Below, piece after piece: positions 10,067 to 20,405 of a stretch of 64,000 bases of DNA. Source of the stretch: Platanthera guangdongensis (taxonomy: Eukaryota > Streptophyta > Magnoliopsida > Asparagales > Orchidaceae); NCBI GenBank assembly GCA_039583875.1, contig CM077152.1, positions 15,487,059-15,551,058 of the forward strand, given 5' to 3'. Positions within the stretch are counted from its first letter, which is position 1. Every line of letters starts with the position of its first letter. Both the position numbers and the translations under genes were made by a program. The notes under the pieces were generated by a model, which saw nothing but the letters and a program-made list of their open reading frames with translations, searched no databases and was not told where the DNA came from.

Positions 10067-11195
10067 AGTATATTTTCGTACATAGCCAGAGGGGTTCTAT
10101 TAAAAATGAATTTCAATCCTTTGTTTGGTAGACCAAGCATTAATGCGACTTCATTGACTGTTAGTTTTTTTATAAACTCTTCCTAACAGGAATGCCCTCT
10201 TCTACTTGGAGTATGCTCGAAGCAAAGTTACCACCAGAGAAATATTTTTGTTTAAACTTGGAATAGAGAACAATGGTAGAATCCGAGCTTCTTGTAAATC
10301 ATTCCTCGTGTTTTCATTCAATGATCCCAGTAGTGGTACTGCTTTTTCCTTGAACGAAGACACAACACAACGATAGTGTATGATGGTTGAACCAGACATC
10401 TGTCATATCATTCAAAACAAATTTTCACTAAACAAGTGCTATTACGGTATTACAAATGGAAATACACTTGAAATGCGACAGTACCTACATACTATGCAGT
10501 TCGTATTATAAATGTAGAATATTTTGGAATCAAAATAAACATGACACAACATATGAATAAAGATATATATCCTAAACAAGTACTATCTTATTATCACAAC
10601 ATGCACTTAAACAACATACGTCTGCACTGTCTCTACATAACCACCATATATGTCTGTATTTAGTCTGTATTTTCAGTATAGTTATGACATGAATTTTTGG
10701 AGGATACAAATACAATACGGCTGTATTTGGGGTTAAACATAGATAATACAAGTGTTTTATCATAACACTTCAAAAATATGAGCGTATTTCGATACAAAAC
10801 CAAACTGCATCCAAAACAAACATCTTTCTGTAATTAATGCGCATACATCATTTGACATTACGGTCGTATTATCACAGCCTTTTAACAAATACGAACGAAT
10901 TAGAACAGCACTACAATATATATACATATTTTAACTACATTCATACTGAAAGTAAGCTTATAACATACATGAAATAATATATGGTCTGTATTACGGTCAT
11001 ACCACATCATTCTATAATGCAGAAACACCATTGAGCATTACGGTCATATGATCACAACATTTAAACAAATACGGACATATTTTGCGACACTACAAACAAA
11101 AATCATCGTATTTACACAGCAGATCGTAACACGATATAATTTGGAAGAAACACTGAGGCAAATAGATCTCCACCGAATGCAAGCAGAAACCCTAC
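10067..11195. other. AT-rich intergenic DNA, no gene seen
   Basis: No convincing ORF. A diverged motif (attacggtcgtattatcacaac, followed by cttttaacaaatacg) recurs near 10590, 10853 and 11030 and suggests a decayed repeat. Nothing else is recognised. Confidence 0.4.
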
Positions 11196-11367
11196 CAAGA
11201 ACATAAATGGTATCGTTCTTTTCGTGGTCGATGAGGATGCTTTCTGCCAACGACGATTCTCCGCGTTCAAAGCGTAATTTAGCGGCTGTCGGGAAATTTT
11301 TAGGTCGTCTGCGGTGTTTTTCGCAGGAAAGGGGAAAGCCGGAAAGATTTTGAGGGCTTTGCGTCAT
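11196..11367 (-). CDS. weak candidate first exon, minus strand
   Basis: The ATG at 11367 opens 57 codons (MTQSPQNLSGFPLSCEKHRR...) ending at CTTG|GTAGGG. A TATA-like TATATAAATG on this strand lies at about 11413-11422. The peptide is basic and matches no family I know; no downstream exon was found. It could be chance. Confidence 0.2.
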
Positions 11368-11550
11368 TTTAAAATTAGAAGAGGTAAGAGGCGGGCCCTC
11401 GACAAAAATTGGCATTTATATACACACCTATTAATGGGTAAAACGGACCCTTTAATTAATGAGCTCTATTGAACTCCCCCTTTTTTACTGTTTACTATTT
11501 AATATCTTTTTGTGATTTTAAAGTAATATTACAAAAGTAAATGTACGAGC

Positions 11551-11922
11551 CACATTTGACATTGCACGTTCATCTTAGAGCGAGAAAGTAATTTTTGAGT
11601 CTATGAAAGACTCCACTCTCCGCACAATATTCACATTCTTGCCAAATGTGCATGTCTAAGGCTCCGTTTGGCAAACGGTGATGGATGGTCATAAACGTAT
11701 TGGTTAAACCGTCATTCATTAAGGATCACCTAACAAACATCATTCGTTTGGAGCATAAAAGTGGAAGAAGTTCATTAGATGACCATTAACGAATGATAAT
11801 TTAACCCTCATGTTCATGACCGCATCACCATGCCAAACGGAGCCAAGCCTCTACGTTTTGGGACGCCGCCTAAATACCCGTTCGCCTTGAGAAACGCCCC
11901 ATGACAACTTATTTCCGACAAA
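11551..11922 (+). repeat. dispersed repeat, copy 2, interrupted by a MITE
   Basis: It matches 2874-3019: gccacatttgacattgca ... cacaatattcacattcttg, then the MITE 11660-11844, then ccatgacaacttatttccgac. Copy 1 lacks the MITE. Confidence 0.6.
11660..11844. mobile_element. MITE with long terminal inverted repeats (185 bp)
   Basis: The ends GGCTCCGTTTGGCA and TGCCAAACGGAGCC are perfect 14-bp inverted repeats. The inverted homology continues inward about 75 bp (ggtgatggatggtcat against ggtgatgcggtcatg; ggttaaaccgtcattc against ggttaaattatcattc). The element is AT-rich inside and has no ORF. The GGCTCCGTTTGG end fits Tourist/Harbinger-type MITEs with a 3-bp TSD. The left flank is taa but the right is aag, so the TSD is not exact. 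Its absence from the homologous repeat at 2874-3019 supports insertion. Confidence 0.82.
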
Positions 11923-12505
11923 GATAAATCTCAATAGATATTCTTGTTTGCTAGTTCATAATTTGAGAATTTTTGCACGCCATAACAATTTTTTTAAAAA
12001 ACAAAATTGAAAATGAAGTTCTTAACAATTCAATACTAAAAACATTTCTTATCATTTTCATATAAAATGATATTTTCAATCTACTTTCAAATAAAATAAA
12101 ATGCATAATATATATAGTAAATAATAAAATACATATATATTAATATATATATATATATATATATTATACATATAGTTTTTTTGTTGGCGCGCTCACTAGT
12201 CATAGTCACTCACTAATCACTATACATTAATACACGGGGAGACTCAATATTTATATTTATATATAGCTCTCTATTTATTACTCCTTAAAAATAGCAACGG
12301 TCTGAGCGTCGAGTGTTCGCAGCGCTACGTTGCCTGCTGCGACCCGGCCGCCTATTTAGTATTATTAACGGACGAAAATACCCTCCTCCATTTCACTTGA
12401 AATGAAGAGGATTCCTGATGTTGTAATTTGGTGCCTCCCGATCCTATTTTTCCGATAACGGGAGGGAACTCAGCACTGTTCAGAACAACCAGTACGAAAA
12501 CGAAA
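11923..12505. other. AT-rich upstream region of the B-box gene
   Basis: It contains an (AT)n microsatellite at about 12141-12165. A weak TATA-like tatttagtatt lies near 12350, followed by a leader. No gene is seen in the AT-rich part. Confidence 0.4.
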
Positions 12506-12625
12506 GGGATAATCCAAAAACAGAGGTCCCTTTCAGCGCCGCCGCCGCCGCCGCCTATTTTCCTTGATAGGGATAATCCAAAAACAGAGGTCCCTTTCAG
12601 CGCCGCCGCCGCCTATTTTCCTTGG
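12506..12625 (+). repeat. 64-bp tandem duplication in the B-box gene leader
   Basis: gggataatccaaaaacagag, then gtccctttcagc, then a (GCC)n stretch and tattttccttg occur twice (from 12506 and from 12570), differing mainly in GCC repeat number. The duplication lies 5' of the likely ATG at 12659. Confidence 0.85.
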
Positions 12626-12658
12626 CTGCACCGACTCATTCCTGGCAACACGCTAAGA

Positions 12659-13123
12659 ATGATGAACCCCCTCTGTACTAACAGCGGGGTTCATCCACCG
12701 AAGGTTCACTGCAAGTCCGACGACGCCCGCCTCTGCCTCCACTGTGACGCCGCCGGCCACTCACCCAACCCCATCTCCGATTGCCACGTCGGCACTCAGC
12801 TCTGCGGCCACTGCCGTTTTCAGCCAGCCGACTGTTGGTCCCCCGACGACGGACTAGCACTCTGCGGCCTCTGCGACCTCAAAGCCAGCTGCCCCACCCA
12901 GGACGAGCTCGCCGTCCTTTTGTCCGACTCATTCGTCGTCCCTGTAGACGGAAGCTGCGCCATTAACGATTCCCCCTTCGAATCTAACCGAGAGCCCCTC
13001 AAATTCGAACCCACATTGCTGCCGTCGTCTCTCCCCTACATTTATCCTGATTCGAACCAGCATTACTCCGGCGGCCAGGATCAAACCTCTCCATTCTATG
13101 CAAATGGTTCCAATTTAGCCACG
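12659..13123 (+). CDS. CONSTANS-LIKE B-box zinc-finger protein, exon 1
   Basis: The frame from the ATG at 12659 encodes two N-terminal B-box-like zinc fingers (VHCKSDDARLCLHCD, then LCGHCRFQPADCWSPDDG and LALCGLCD), as in CONSTANS-LIKE transcription regulators. A serine- and proline-rich linker follows. The open frame extends upstream to 12428 but without an ATG. The exon most likely ends at ACG|GTATGC (13123) in phase 0; the frame reads on only to a stop at about 13168. The first finger reads CTNSG where family members usually have CxxC, so one zinc ligand may be lost. No CCT domain follows here. The next exon is proposed at 61518-61727, leaving a 48-kb intron. It could instead be a gene fragment. 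Confidence 0.72.
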
Positions 13124-13473
13124 GTATGCCCAAACACTCCCCTGTTTCTTAGCTTTGGATTGAAATGAGCGCTGTGATATATTCCAACAAGGAGGTATAA
13201 ATAAGGCAATGTTAATAGTACCCTGAAGTCGTTAGTTATTAGCAGTCATTTTAATATTTGTTATTTTGGTCTTTCTAGATATACTATTGTGAATAGTAGG
13301 TGCTATTAAATATTATTATCATTACTTTGAGATTGATATTAACACATCTTTATAATATTTGCAATCCAAGCCTATATTAATCCAAATGAAATTGTCAATG
13401 TTAGCCGAAATTGTCAAAATTGCCAAAATTGAAGAACAACAGGTGGAGAAAAGAAGAAATACACAAAACATAT

Positions 13474-13763
13474 CGTACAACCTCGTATTTGTCGAGTGGA
13501 CTGAGCTGGCTCGAGGACAATGAGCAAGCACACAGTTTCACCGCGCGATCGCTGCTTACCCAGCATGGTGGTGAGCGAGCAGAGTCGGCGAGTCGAAGTC
13601 TCGCACATGGGCGAGAGGCAAGATGGAGAGTGTTCAGCCTCGTCACGTGCTCGCCGGCTGGGCGCGTGCCCAGTACTATCAGGCACTCGTCGTCGAGGCG
13701 AGTAGGCCGAAGTGCATCGACTCGTCATTAAGGGATATTCTTTTCCATTTTCTGTTTGTCTAT
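13474..13763 (+). repeat. gypsy2 5' LTR, left part
   Basis: It aligns with 36549-36843 of the 3' LTR up to ttttctgtttgtctat, where gypsy1 is inserted. The rest of this LTR resumes at 19053. Confidence 0.88.
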
Positions 13764-14940
13764 TGTACAACCTCGTATTCGCGGAGTGGAGACCTCAGGC
13801 AGGCGCAAGACTTGTTACACATTTGTCAACTTTTACGGGGTTTTGCACTCTTGTGGTCAAATTTATTGGTAATCTGCATGATATTCTAGTAGGGGGTAAA
13901 TTTTTGCCTAACTTGCTAGTGCTTGATGTACTCTTCTGGGGGCGAGTGCGGTGGGAGGCCGGCACTCGCCCCGACCCCTCCTTCATGGGGCGGGTGCGGC
14001 AGGAGGCCAGCACCCGCCCCAGTCTATTTCAAGGGGGCGGGTGCGGTGTGAGGCTGACACCCGCCCCGACCCCTCTTCATGGGGCGAGTGCGGCGGGAGG
14101 CCGACACTCGCCCCGACCCCTCCTTTAGGGGGCGGGTGCGGCGGGAGGTCGGCACCCGCCCGGCCTATTTCAAGGGGCGGGTGCGGCGCGAGGCCGACAC
14201 CCGCCCCGTCACCTCTTCAGGGGGTGAGTGCGGCAAGAGGCCGGCACTCGCCCCGGCCCCTCCTTTAGGGGGCGGGTGCGGAGGGAGGCTGGCACCCGCC
14301 CCGGCCTGTTTCAAGGGGGAGAGTGCAGCGTGAGGCCGACACCCGCCCCGGGCCCTCTTCAGGGGGCGGGTGCAGCAGGAGGCCGGCACGCTCCCCGACC
14401 CCTCCTTCAGGAGGCAGGTGCGGCGGGAGGCTGGCACCCGCCCCAACCTGTTTCAAGGGGGAGGGTGTGGCGCGAGGCCGACACCCGCCTCGGGCTTAGT
14501 TCTCGCCCGGCTTGAGGGTCTCGCCCGGCTTGAGAGTATGCTATTTTGCCCCTGGTAGGTTGCGAACAGCTGTTCAAAACAGCGGAGTTTGGCTGTTGGC
14601 AGACCAGCTCATGAGTATTTTAGTAATTTTAGAGATGCATGATTGCGCTATTGGCAGACCATCCCCAAAAATCTATAAATAGACCCTTGGGGCTCCTTGG
14701 AGAGGGATTCATTTTCACCACTCCTCATATTCTTCTTTCATCCTCCAAGGCACCTAGCTCAGCATTGGCTAGGGAGGGGGAGATCTCAAAGGACTTCCGG
14801 GTGTGATGTGGGACCTCCTCGCTAGAGCCAAGGGTCATTTCCAAAATTCAGGTCTCTCACCAAGGGACGGCTTGGGAGAAGTAGGTGTGAGCTGCACCCT
14901 AGGTCCGAACTCTAGGTGGAACCGTATCTCGGTTTCAACA
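13764..14940 (+). repeat. gypsy1 5' LTR (1177 bp)
   Basis: It starts TGTACAACCTCGTATTCGCG and ends CGGTTTCAACA. The TATA box TATAAATA is at 14674-14681. Two copies of a TTGGCAGACCA box lie upstream of it (about 14595 and 14650). U3 holds a hairpin minisatellite at 13937-14495. Confidence 0.9.
13937..14495 (+). repeat. U3 hairpin minisatellite, 47-bp unit, about 12 copies
   Basis: Each unit pairs with itself: GGGGCGGGTG ... CACCCGCCCC with a loop of about 13 bp (cggcgcgaggccga). Units are spaced 47-48 bp (anchors 13991, 14038, 14085, 14133). They alternate in a three-unit pattern with spacers of the cctcttca, cctcctttca and ctatttcaa types. The matching array in the 3' LTR is at about 17930-18580 with more copies. 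The many ORFs predicted here are artefacts. Confidence 0.88.
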
Positions 14941-14944
14941 TTTT

Positions 14945-14961
14945 TGGTGCGGTGAGCGTGG
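14945..14961 (+). promoter_or_regulatory. Tat-family primer-binding site
   Basis: TGGTGCGGTGAGCGTGG starts 4 bases after the LTR end. The same block occurs at 19550-19566 (gypsy2: TGGTGTGGTGAACGTGG) and on the minus strand at 59795-59811 (gypsy3: TGGTGCGGTTAGCGTGG). It begins TGG as primer sites do; I cannot assign the tRNA by eye. Confidence 0.6.
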
Positions 14962-14997
14962 ACCGCGGATCATACAGAAGTTCCTGAGCAGGTTTCA

Positions 14998-17117
14998 TGG
15001 CGGGAGATCATGGAGGTGGTGATGACCCCAACCAGCTCCCCAACCCAGCACCCTTTGTAGGGAGGGAAGAGTCCGTGGCATTCATCCAAGTCATCACGGA
15101 GATGCTGCAAAGTATTGCTCCTCGGGATGACTGCTCAACTCCCGCCCCCCAAGAACCAGCTCCCAGGGGTCTAGGCGAGATGACCCCCGGAGGGGTAGAA
15201 GAAAGTGCATCAAGAAGACGGCCCGGGAAGGAAAGGATGGGAGAGGGGATTGAGCGAGACCTCACCGGTCGGGAGTTATTCTCCAGTCGGCAAGTGCTAG
15301 CCTCCCAGGCGAGTAGGTCGCGCGGGTGGAGCATGCGAGACCACCAAGTAAAGGGTCACCCTTCAGCGAGCTGATTGTCTCAGCTCCCGTTTCCGAGGGG
15401 TTCAGAGAACCTGACATGACTTACTATACCGGGAAGGATAACCTCGTCTAGCATCTGCAATGGTTCGAAGATACAGTCTCTATCAGGCCGATGACAGATG
15501 CATTCCAGTGTCGCCTCTTCGCGATCACGTGGAAAGACAAGGCAAGTGATTGGTTTCATCAACTCCTAGTGAGATCGATCTACGAGTTCAAAGACTTGAG
15601 CCAAAGTTTTCATCTTCGCTTCTCCACTTCTAAAAAGAGAGAAAAGAGTCCTGAGTCCATCTTCCTGATAAGTCAGAGGGCGGAGGATTCGTTGACCCAA
15701 TATGTGGACAGGTTCCAAGAAGAGATCCTGGACATACGGGAGATGCCGGGGTATGCCCTCCAGATGTCGTTTACAGTGGGGTTATGAGAGGGATTCTTCA
15801 AGATGAGTCTGACCCAAAAGGCCTCCCTATCCTTCGAAGAGCTGATGGAAAGAGCGGTAGAGGAGATAGCAACTGAGGCAGCCAACCCGGTGTTTGTCAA
15901 GAAGTTGGAAAGATTGATAGAGGCAGAGTCAAAGGAGCAAGGTGGCTCGAGACATCAGGAGGGAAGAGGGAAGAATGAGAGAAGAGCAGAGAGCTCTGGG
16001 TTCGAGGGACCTCAGGAAGGTCCGAAGCCAGGTTGGAGACAATAGGGAGGGCCCGTTCAGGGTCCAGGAAGAGGTATCGCCCAGGGTGTGGGAGAACTTT
16101 CATGGAGGCCAAGTGAGGTTCAACTTCCAGAGGCAAGCCCCTAGGCATCTCCTACCCCCGCCGCATCAATCCATGGCAATAAGAAAGAGGGGGAAGAGGT
16201 AATGGGAGAGATTACCCAGCCCGTTGAAGAAGGGGATGAAGAGTGTTGTCATACTGTGACTTCCACCAAGTAGAGGGTCACGCCACAGCTACCTGCCCCG
16301 AATTCCGGGAAGTGAGAGAGGCGAGAGGCCCAGGCCAGCAGCAGCAGCCAGTGCGTATTGAAGTTCCACCCATAGTAGAGGAAGATGACGTGCGTGAGGA
16401 TCGGGTCGATGTAGGACCCCGAGGAGGTATAAGATTGATCCACTATATAGTGGGGATCGAGGCCACTAGAAAGGCAAGCCATCATGTCGTATACCGTCAG
16501 AGCGTCGCTTCGACATCCCATACCCCACCCCTGGAGGAGAGGATCACCTTCTTAATGAAGGACGTGCCAGATCATGAGGATCCGTTCTGTGATGCGCTGG
16601 TCATCCAGGCTGTCATCGAAGGCTACACCGTCTCCCTTATCTTGGTTGACAATGGGAGCTCCGTCAATATCGTTTTCAAGAAGACATTTAACGGGATGAA
16701 GGTGGAACTAAGGAGGGTTTTGGCCTCGGACGGAACCCTGTTCGGATTTTCATGGGATAGGAAGGAGGTAGAAGGTGGAGTCAGACTCCAGGTGAAGTTG
16801 GGGGGGACCTCAAGGAACTGCCGGTTCGTCATTGTTGACGCCCCGAGCAGTTACAATGCCATCTTCGGAAGACTCATCATCAACACCTTTTGTTATGTGT
16901 CGTCGTCATTTCACCAGTGACTCAAGTTTAACACTGGAGGGATTCGAGTCAAGGTCAGGGGAGACCCCAGGATGGTAAGGCAGTACTACATCACGGCCGT
17001 CAACAACATCTCCTTGCCGGCCAGGGCAGAGGACATGGAGGAGATCATGGAGAGCTTGAGCAGGATAGGGGTATCAGAGGAGGAGGAGAATGACGGCCAT
17101 CATGCCCAAGTAGCCTG
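14998..17117 (+). pseudogene. gypsy1 gag and protease-like region, broken
   Basis: It starts with MAGDHGGGDDPNQLPNPAPF. The Ty3 gag domain is readable (CRLFAITWKDKASDWFHQL, then TQYVDRFQEEI). A zinc knuckle CDFHQVEGHATATC of C-x2-H-x4-H-x4-C form, typical of the Tat clade, lies near 16258. A protease-like block (SLILVDNGSSVNIVFKK) is near 16630-16690 and ends with SYNAIFGRLIINTF. Stops and frame changes near 15375, 15450, 15787 and 16920 break the frame. After about 17117 coding similarity stops, with no reverse transcriptase. The homologous gypsy3 gag is at 58166-59759. Confidence 0.8.
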
Positions 17118-17229
17118 AAGAGACCTTGCTTCGGTAAAGTTTTTTTCCCTTTATGTTTTTATAATGAGCTTTACCCCTGACCAGCTGAGTCAAGAGGTCA
17201 TGTATCTTGAAATTTTCCCCGTTTGAGGA

Positions 17230-17655
17230 TGTTGAATTTAGTATGATTCGAATGACGTGCCTAAACAAACCCCGAGAGGATCTCCTCACCCAGGCTCTCA
17301 CTAGATAGATGGGTCGAATGTGCCTCGGTGGAGAGAAGATACCAACCCTGAGAGGATCTCCTCACTCAGGCTCACACTAGTTGTATGGGTCGAATGTGCC
17401 TCGGTGGAGAAAAGGTACCAACCCCGAGAGGATCTCCTCACTCATGCTCTCATTAGCTGGATGGGTCGAATGTGTCTCGGTGGAGAGAAGAAACCAACCC
17501 ACGAGAGGATCTCCTCACCCAGGCTCTCACTAGCTGGATTGGTCGAATGTGCCTCAATGGAGAGAAGGTTCCAACCCCGAGAGAATCTCCTCACCCAGGC
17601 TCTCACTAGCTGGATGAGTCGAATGTGGCTCAGTGAGAGAAGGTTCGAACCCGAG
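17230..17655 (+). repeat. gypsy1 3'-region tandem repeat, 76-bp unit, 5 copies
   Basis: The anchor gagaggatctcctcac recurs at 17274, 17350, 17426, 17503 and 17579. Each unit contains caggctctcactagctgg, whose complement ccagctag-gtgagagcctg is the core of the gypsy3 array, and a related form is in the gypsy2 array. Confidence 0.9.
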
Positions 17656-17754
17656 GCCAAGTATTTTTGCTACCAATAGTGCTACACTTAGCGAATAAGT
17701 TGGGTTGGATGTTTCTTTCCGAGCGTAGAACTTGCTTGAAAAGAGCGAGGATTG

Positions 17755-19047
17755 TGTATAACCCCGTATTCGCGAAATGGGGTCCCCAGGCAGGCGCAAG
17801 ACTTGCTACACATTTGTAATATTTTAGGGGGTTTTATACTCTTAGGGTCAAATTTATTGGTAATCTGCATGATATTCTAGTAGGGGTGAAAAATTTGCCT
17901 AGCTTGCTAGTGCTTGGTGTACTCTTCCAGGGGCGAGAGTGGCGGGAGGCCAGCACTCGCCCCGGCCCTTCATTCAGGGGGAGGGTACGACTAGAGGCTG
18001 GCACCCGCCCCGGCCTGTTTTAAGGGGGCGGGTGCGGCGTGAGGCCGACACCCGCCCCGACCGCTCTTCAGGGGGCAAGTGCGGTGGAGGTCGGCACTCG
18101 CCCCGGCCCCTACTTCAGGGGGCGGGTGCGGCGGGAGGTCGGCACCCGCCCCGACCTGTTTCAAGGGGACAGGTGCGGCGCGAGGGCGGCACCCACCCCG
18201 GCCTCTCTTCAGGGGGCGAGTGCGGCGGGAGGCTGGCACTCGCCCCGGCCCCTCCTTCAGGGGGCAGGTGCGGCGGGAGGCCGACACCCCCCCCCCCCGG
18301 CTTGTTTCAAGTGGGCGGGTGCGGCGCGAGGCCGACACCCGCCCTGAACCCACTTCAAGGGGAGAATGCGGCGGGAGGCCGACACCCGCCCCGGCCCCTC
18401 CCTCAGGGGGCGGGTGCGGCGGAGGCCAGCACCTGCCCCGGCCTATTTTAAGGGGGCGGGTTCCACACGAGGCCAACACCCTCCCCGACCCCTCTTCAGG
18501 GGGCGAGTGCGGCAGGAGGCTGGCACCCGCCCCAGCCTATTTCAAGGGGGTGGGTGCAGCGCGAGGCCGGCACCCGCCCCTGTCCTAGTTCTCACCCGGC
18601 TTGAGGGTCTCGCCCGGCTTAAGGGTCTCGCCTGGCTTGAGTGTATGCTATTTTGCCCCGGGTGGGCTGCGAATAGCTGTTCAGAACAACGAAGTTTGGC
18701 TGTTGGTAGACCAGCCCAAGGGTATTTCAATAATTTTAGAGCAGCAGGATTGCGCTATTGGTAGGCTATCCCGAAAAATCTATAAATAGAACCTTGGGGT
18801 GCATTGGAGACGGATCCGTTTTCACTACTCCTCATCCTCTTTCTTCATCCTCCAAGGCACCTAGTTTAGTATTGGCTAGGGAGGGGGAGATCTCAAAGGT
18901 CTTCCTAGTGTGAGGTGGGACCTCCGCGCTAGAGCCAAGGGTCATTTCCAAAATTTAGATCTCTCACCAAGGGACTGCTTGAGAGAAGTAGGTGTGAGCT
19001 GCACCCTAGGTCTGAACTCTAGGTGGAACCGAATCTCGATTTCAATA
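17755..19047 (+). repeat. gypsy1 3' LTR (1293 bp)
   Basis: Preceded by the purine-rich tract aaaagagcgaggattg. It starts TGTATAACCCCGTATTCGCG and ends GATTTCAATA (CAACA decayed). It is longer than the 5' LTR mainly because its 47-bp array (17930-18580) has more units. A TATAAATAG box lies at 18781. The C-rich run near 18288-18298 is a unit with an expanded homopolymer. Confidence 0.88.
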
Positions 19048-19052
19048 TCTAT

Positions 19053-19545
19053 AATTTGATTCTGGTTTGCCATTAGCCCCTCCAAACAACGGAGTTATGA
19101 TATTAGCAGATCACATTGGGATGCATTTAACAGTTACCAAAAGGCAGGATCTCGCTATTGGCAGACCATCCCCAGAAAACAATAAATAGACCCCCAAGGG
19201 CACCTTTGGAGAGGACCTTTTTTACGAGATTTCTCTCCCCTAGCTAGCTTTGGTTGGCAGGAGCTTTAGCTGATCACTCATCATAGTCTCCGGGTGGGTG
19301 GTCAGAAGCTCCCTTGGATCTCCAAAGGTGCTCCGTCCATCTTTGGTTTGGGAGGGGAAACAATCTAAGATATTCTGAGTGTGTGGTAGGATCCCCTCGC
19401 TGCGACTCGGGGTCTGTTTGATGTTGTTCTGGTGAGAAGGTTTTCGAACTCTAAGTCTACAGCTGAGACATTAGCTTGAGAGAAGTAAATGTGAGCTATC
19501 CACAGGTCCGAACTCCTCGTTAAACCGTGGTTTCCGGGTTCAACA
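19053..19545 (+). repeat. gypsy2 5' LTR, right part
   Basis: It resumes with aatttgattctggtttgcc and ends GGGTTCAACA, matching 36844-37337. It contains the GCTATTGGCAGACCATCCCC box and AATAAATAGACCCCC as TATA region near 19180. The gypsy2 primer-binding site follows. Confidence 0.88.
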
Positions 19546-19599
19546 CTTTTGGTGTGGTGAACGTGGACTCGTAGCTCATCAGGAAAACCTCAAGCAAGT

Positions 19600-20405
19600 G
19601 TCATGACTGGAGATGAAAAGAGCAGCAAACCAGATCGAAGTGGAAGCTACAAACCCTGAGTTCACGAAGAAGCTAACAAGATAAGAGAGGTAAAAGCAAA
19701 AGAGTAAAGAGGATCTAGGCAGTAGGAAGGAAGAAGAAGGGACGAGCCGAGGGGACAAGACTTTCAGGCACCCCAGAGAGGGCAGGAGCAAGGATGGGGA
19801 GTGCAGGAGCAAGGTAATCGACCAGCGTGGAGACCGGAGAGAGGACCCTTCTAGGGACAAGGAAGATGAGTAGCTTAGGGAGGGGGAAACCACTGGGCAA
19901 GGCAGGGACGGTTCAACCCTTCGGCGTGGAGATCGAGCTCGAGACTGTTGCCACCTCATCCCTCCCTCAGTACACAATGACTATATTTTGGGGTAGAAGA
20001 GGAGGAAGATGGAGGAATTAACTTGACATAGGAGGAAGAAGGGAGGTTGGGATGTTGCTTTTCTGTGACTTCCATCAGGAGGAGGGGCACGTGACGACCA
20101 CCTGCCCTGAGTTTCTGGAGTTTTGAGGAGCATCGAGAGCTAGAGGGATACAACCGGTACCACCCAGGATTGTGTAAGCATAAGTCAGAGGGGAGGAGGA
20201 ACTGAGGTTAAGGATCGTTGTGAAGAATGGGCAGATATGGGTGCCCGTGGAGGGATCAGGGTAATCCACGAGGGGGGGATTGAGGCCACCCACAAGGGGA
20301 GTATCCGAACTATTTTTCGCCGGAGCGTCGCTTCAATATCTTTGGACCCTCCCTCAGTAGAGAAGATTAGCTTCTCGTCAAAAGATATGCTAGATTATGA
20401 AGACC
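19600..20405 (+). pseudogene. gypsy2 gag C-terminal remnant
   Basis: Only the end of gag is recognisable: EATNPEFTKKL near 19640, basic coiled sequence, then FCDFHQEEGHVTTTCPEF near 20055 (the C-x2-H-x4-H-x4-C knuckle). The gag N-terminus seen in gypsy1 and gypsy3 is missing, and stops are frequent. The frame then enters the protease leader and is interrupted by the hAT element at 20414. Confidence 0.7.

Larger units (their letters stand above)
13764..19047 (+). mobile_element. gypsy1: gag-only Tat-like element nested in the gypsy2 5' LTR
   Basis: 5284 bp with LTRs 13764-14940 and 17755-19047, flanked by tctat at 13759-13763 and 19048-19052. The empty site (ttgtctataattcgattc) is present in the gypsy2 3' LTR near 36838. 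The internal region is only 2.8 kb and holds gag and a protease-like segment but no reverse transcriptase, RNase H or integrase. It is therefore a non-autonomous element or a large internal deletion that would need a relative such as gypsy3 for movement. Confidence 0.9.

Noticed and set aside
12428..12658. Upstream extension of the B-box frame as N-terminus
   Set aside because: It lacks an ATG (only TTG) and covers a tandem-duplicated GCC-rich leader; the ATG at 12659 directly precedes the first B-box.
13712..14558. Many overlapping ORFs on both strands in the gypsy1 5' LTR (and 17939-18764 in the 3' LTR)
   Set aside because: They read through GC-rich 47-bp minisatellite units in the LTR; low-complexity Arg/Pro/Gly composition.
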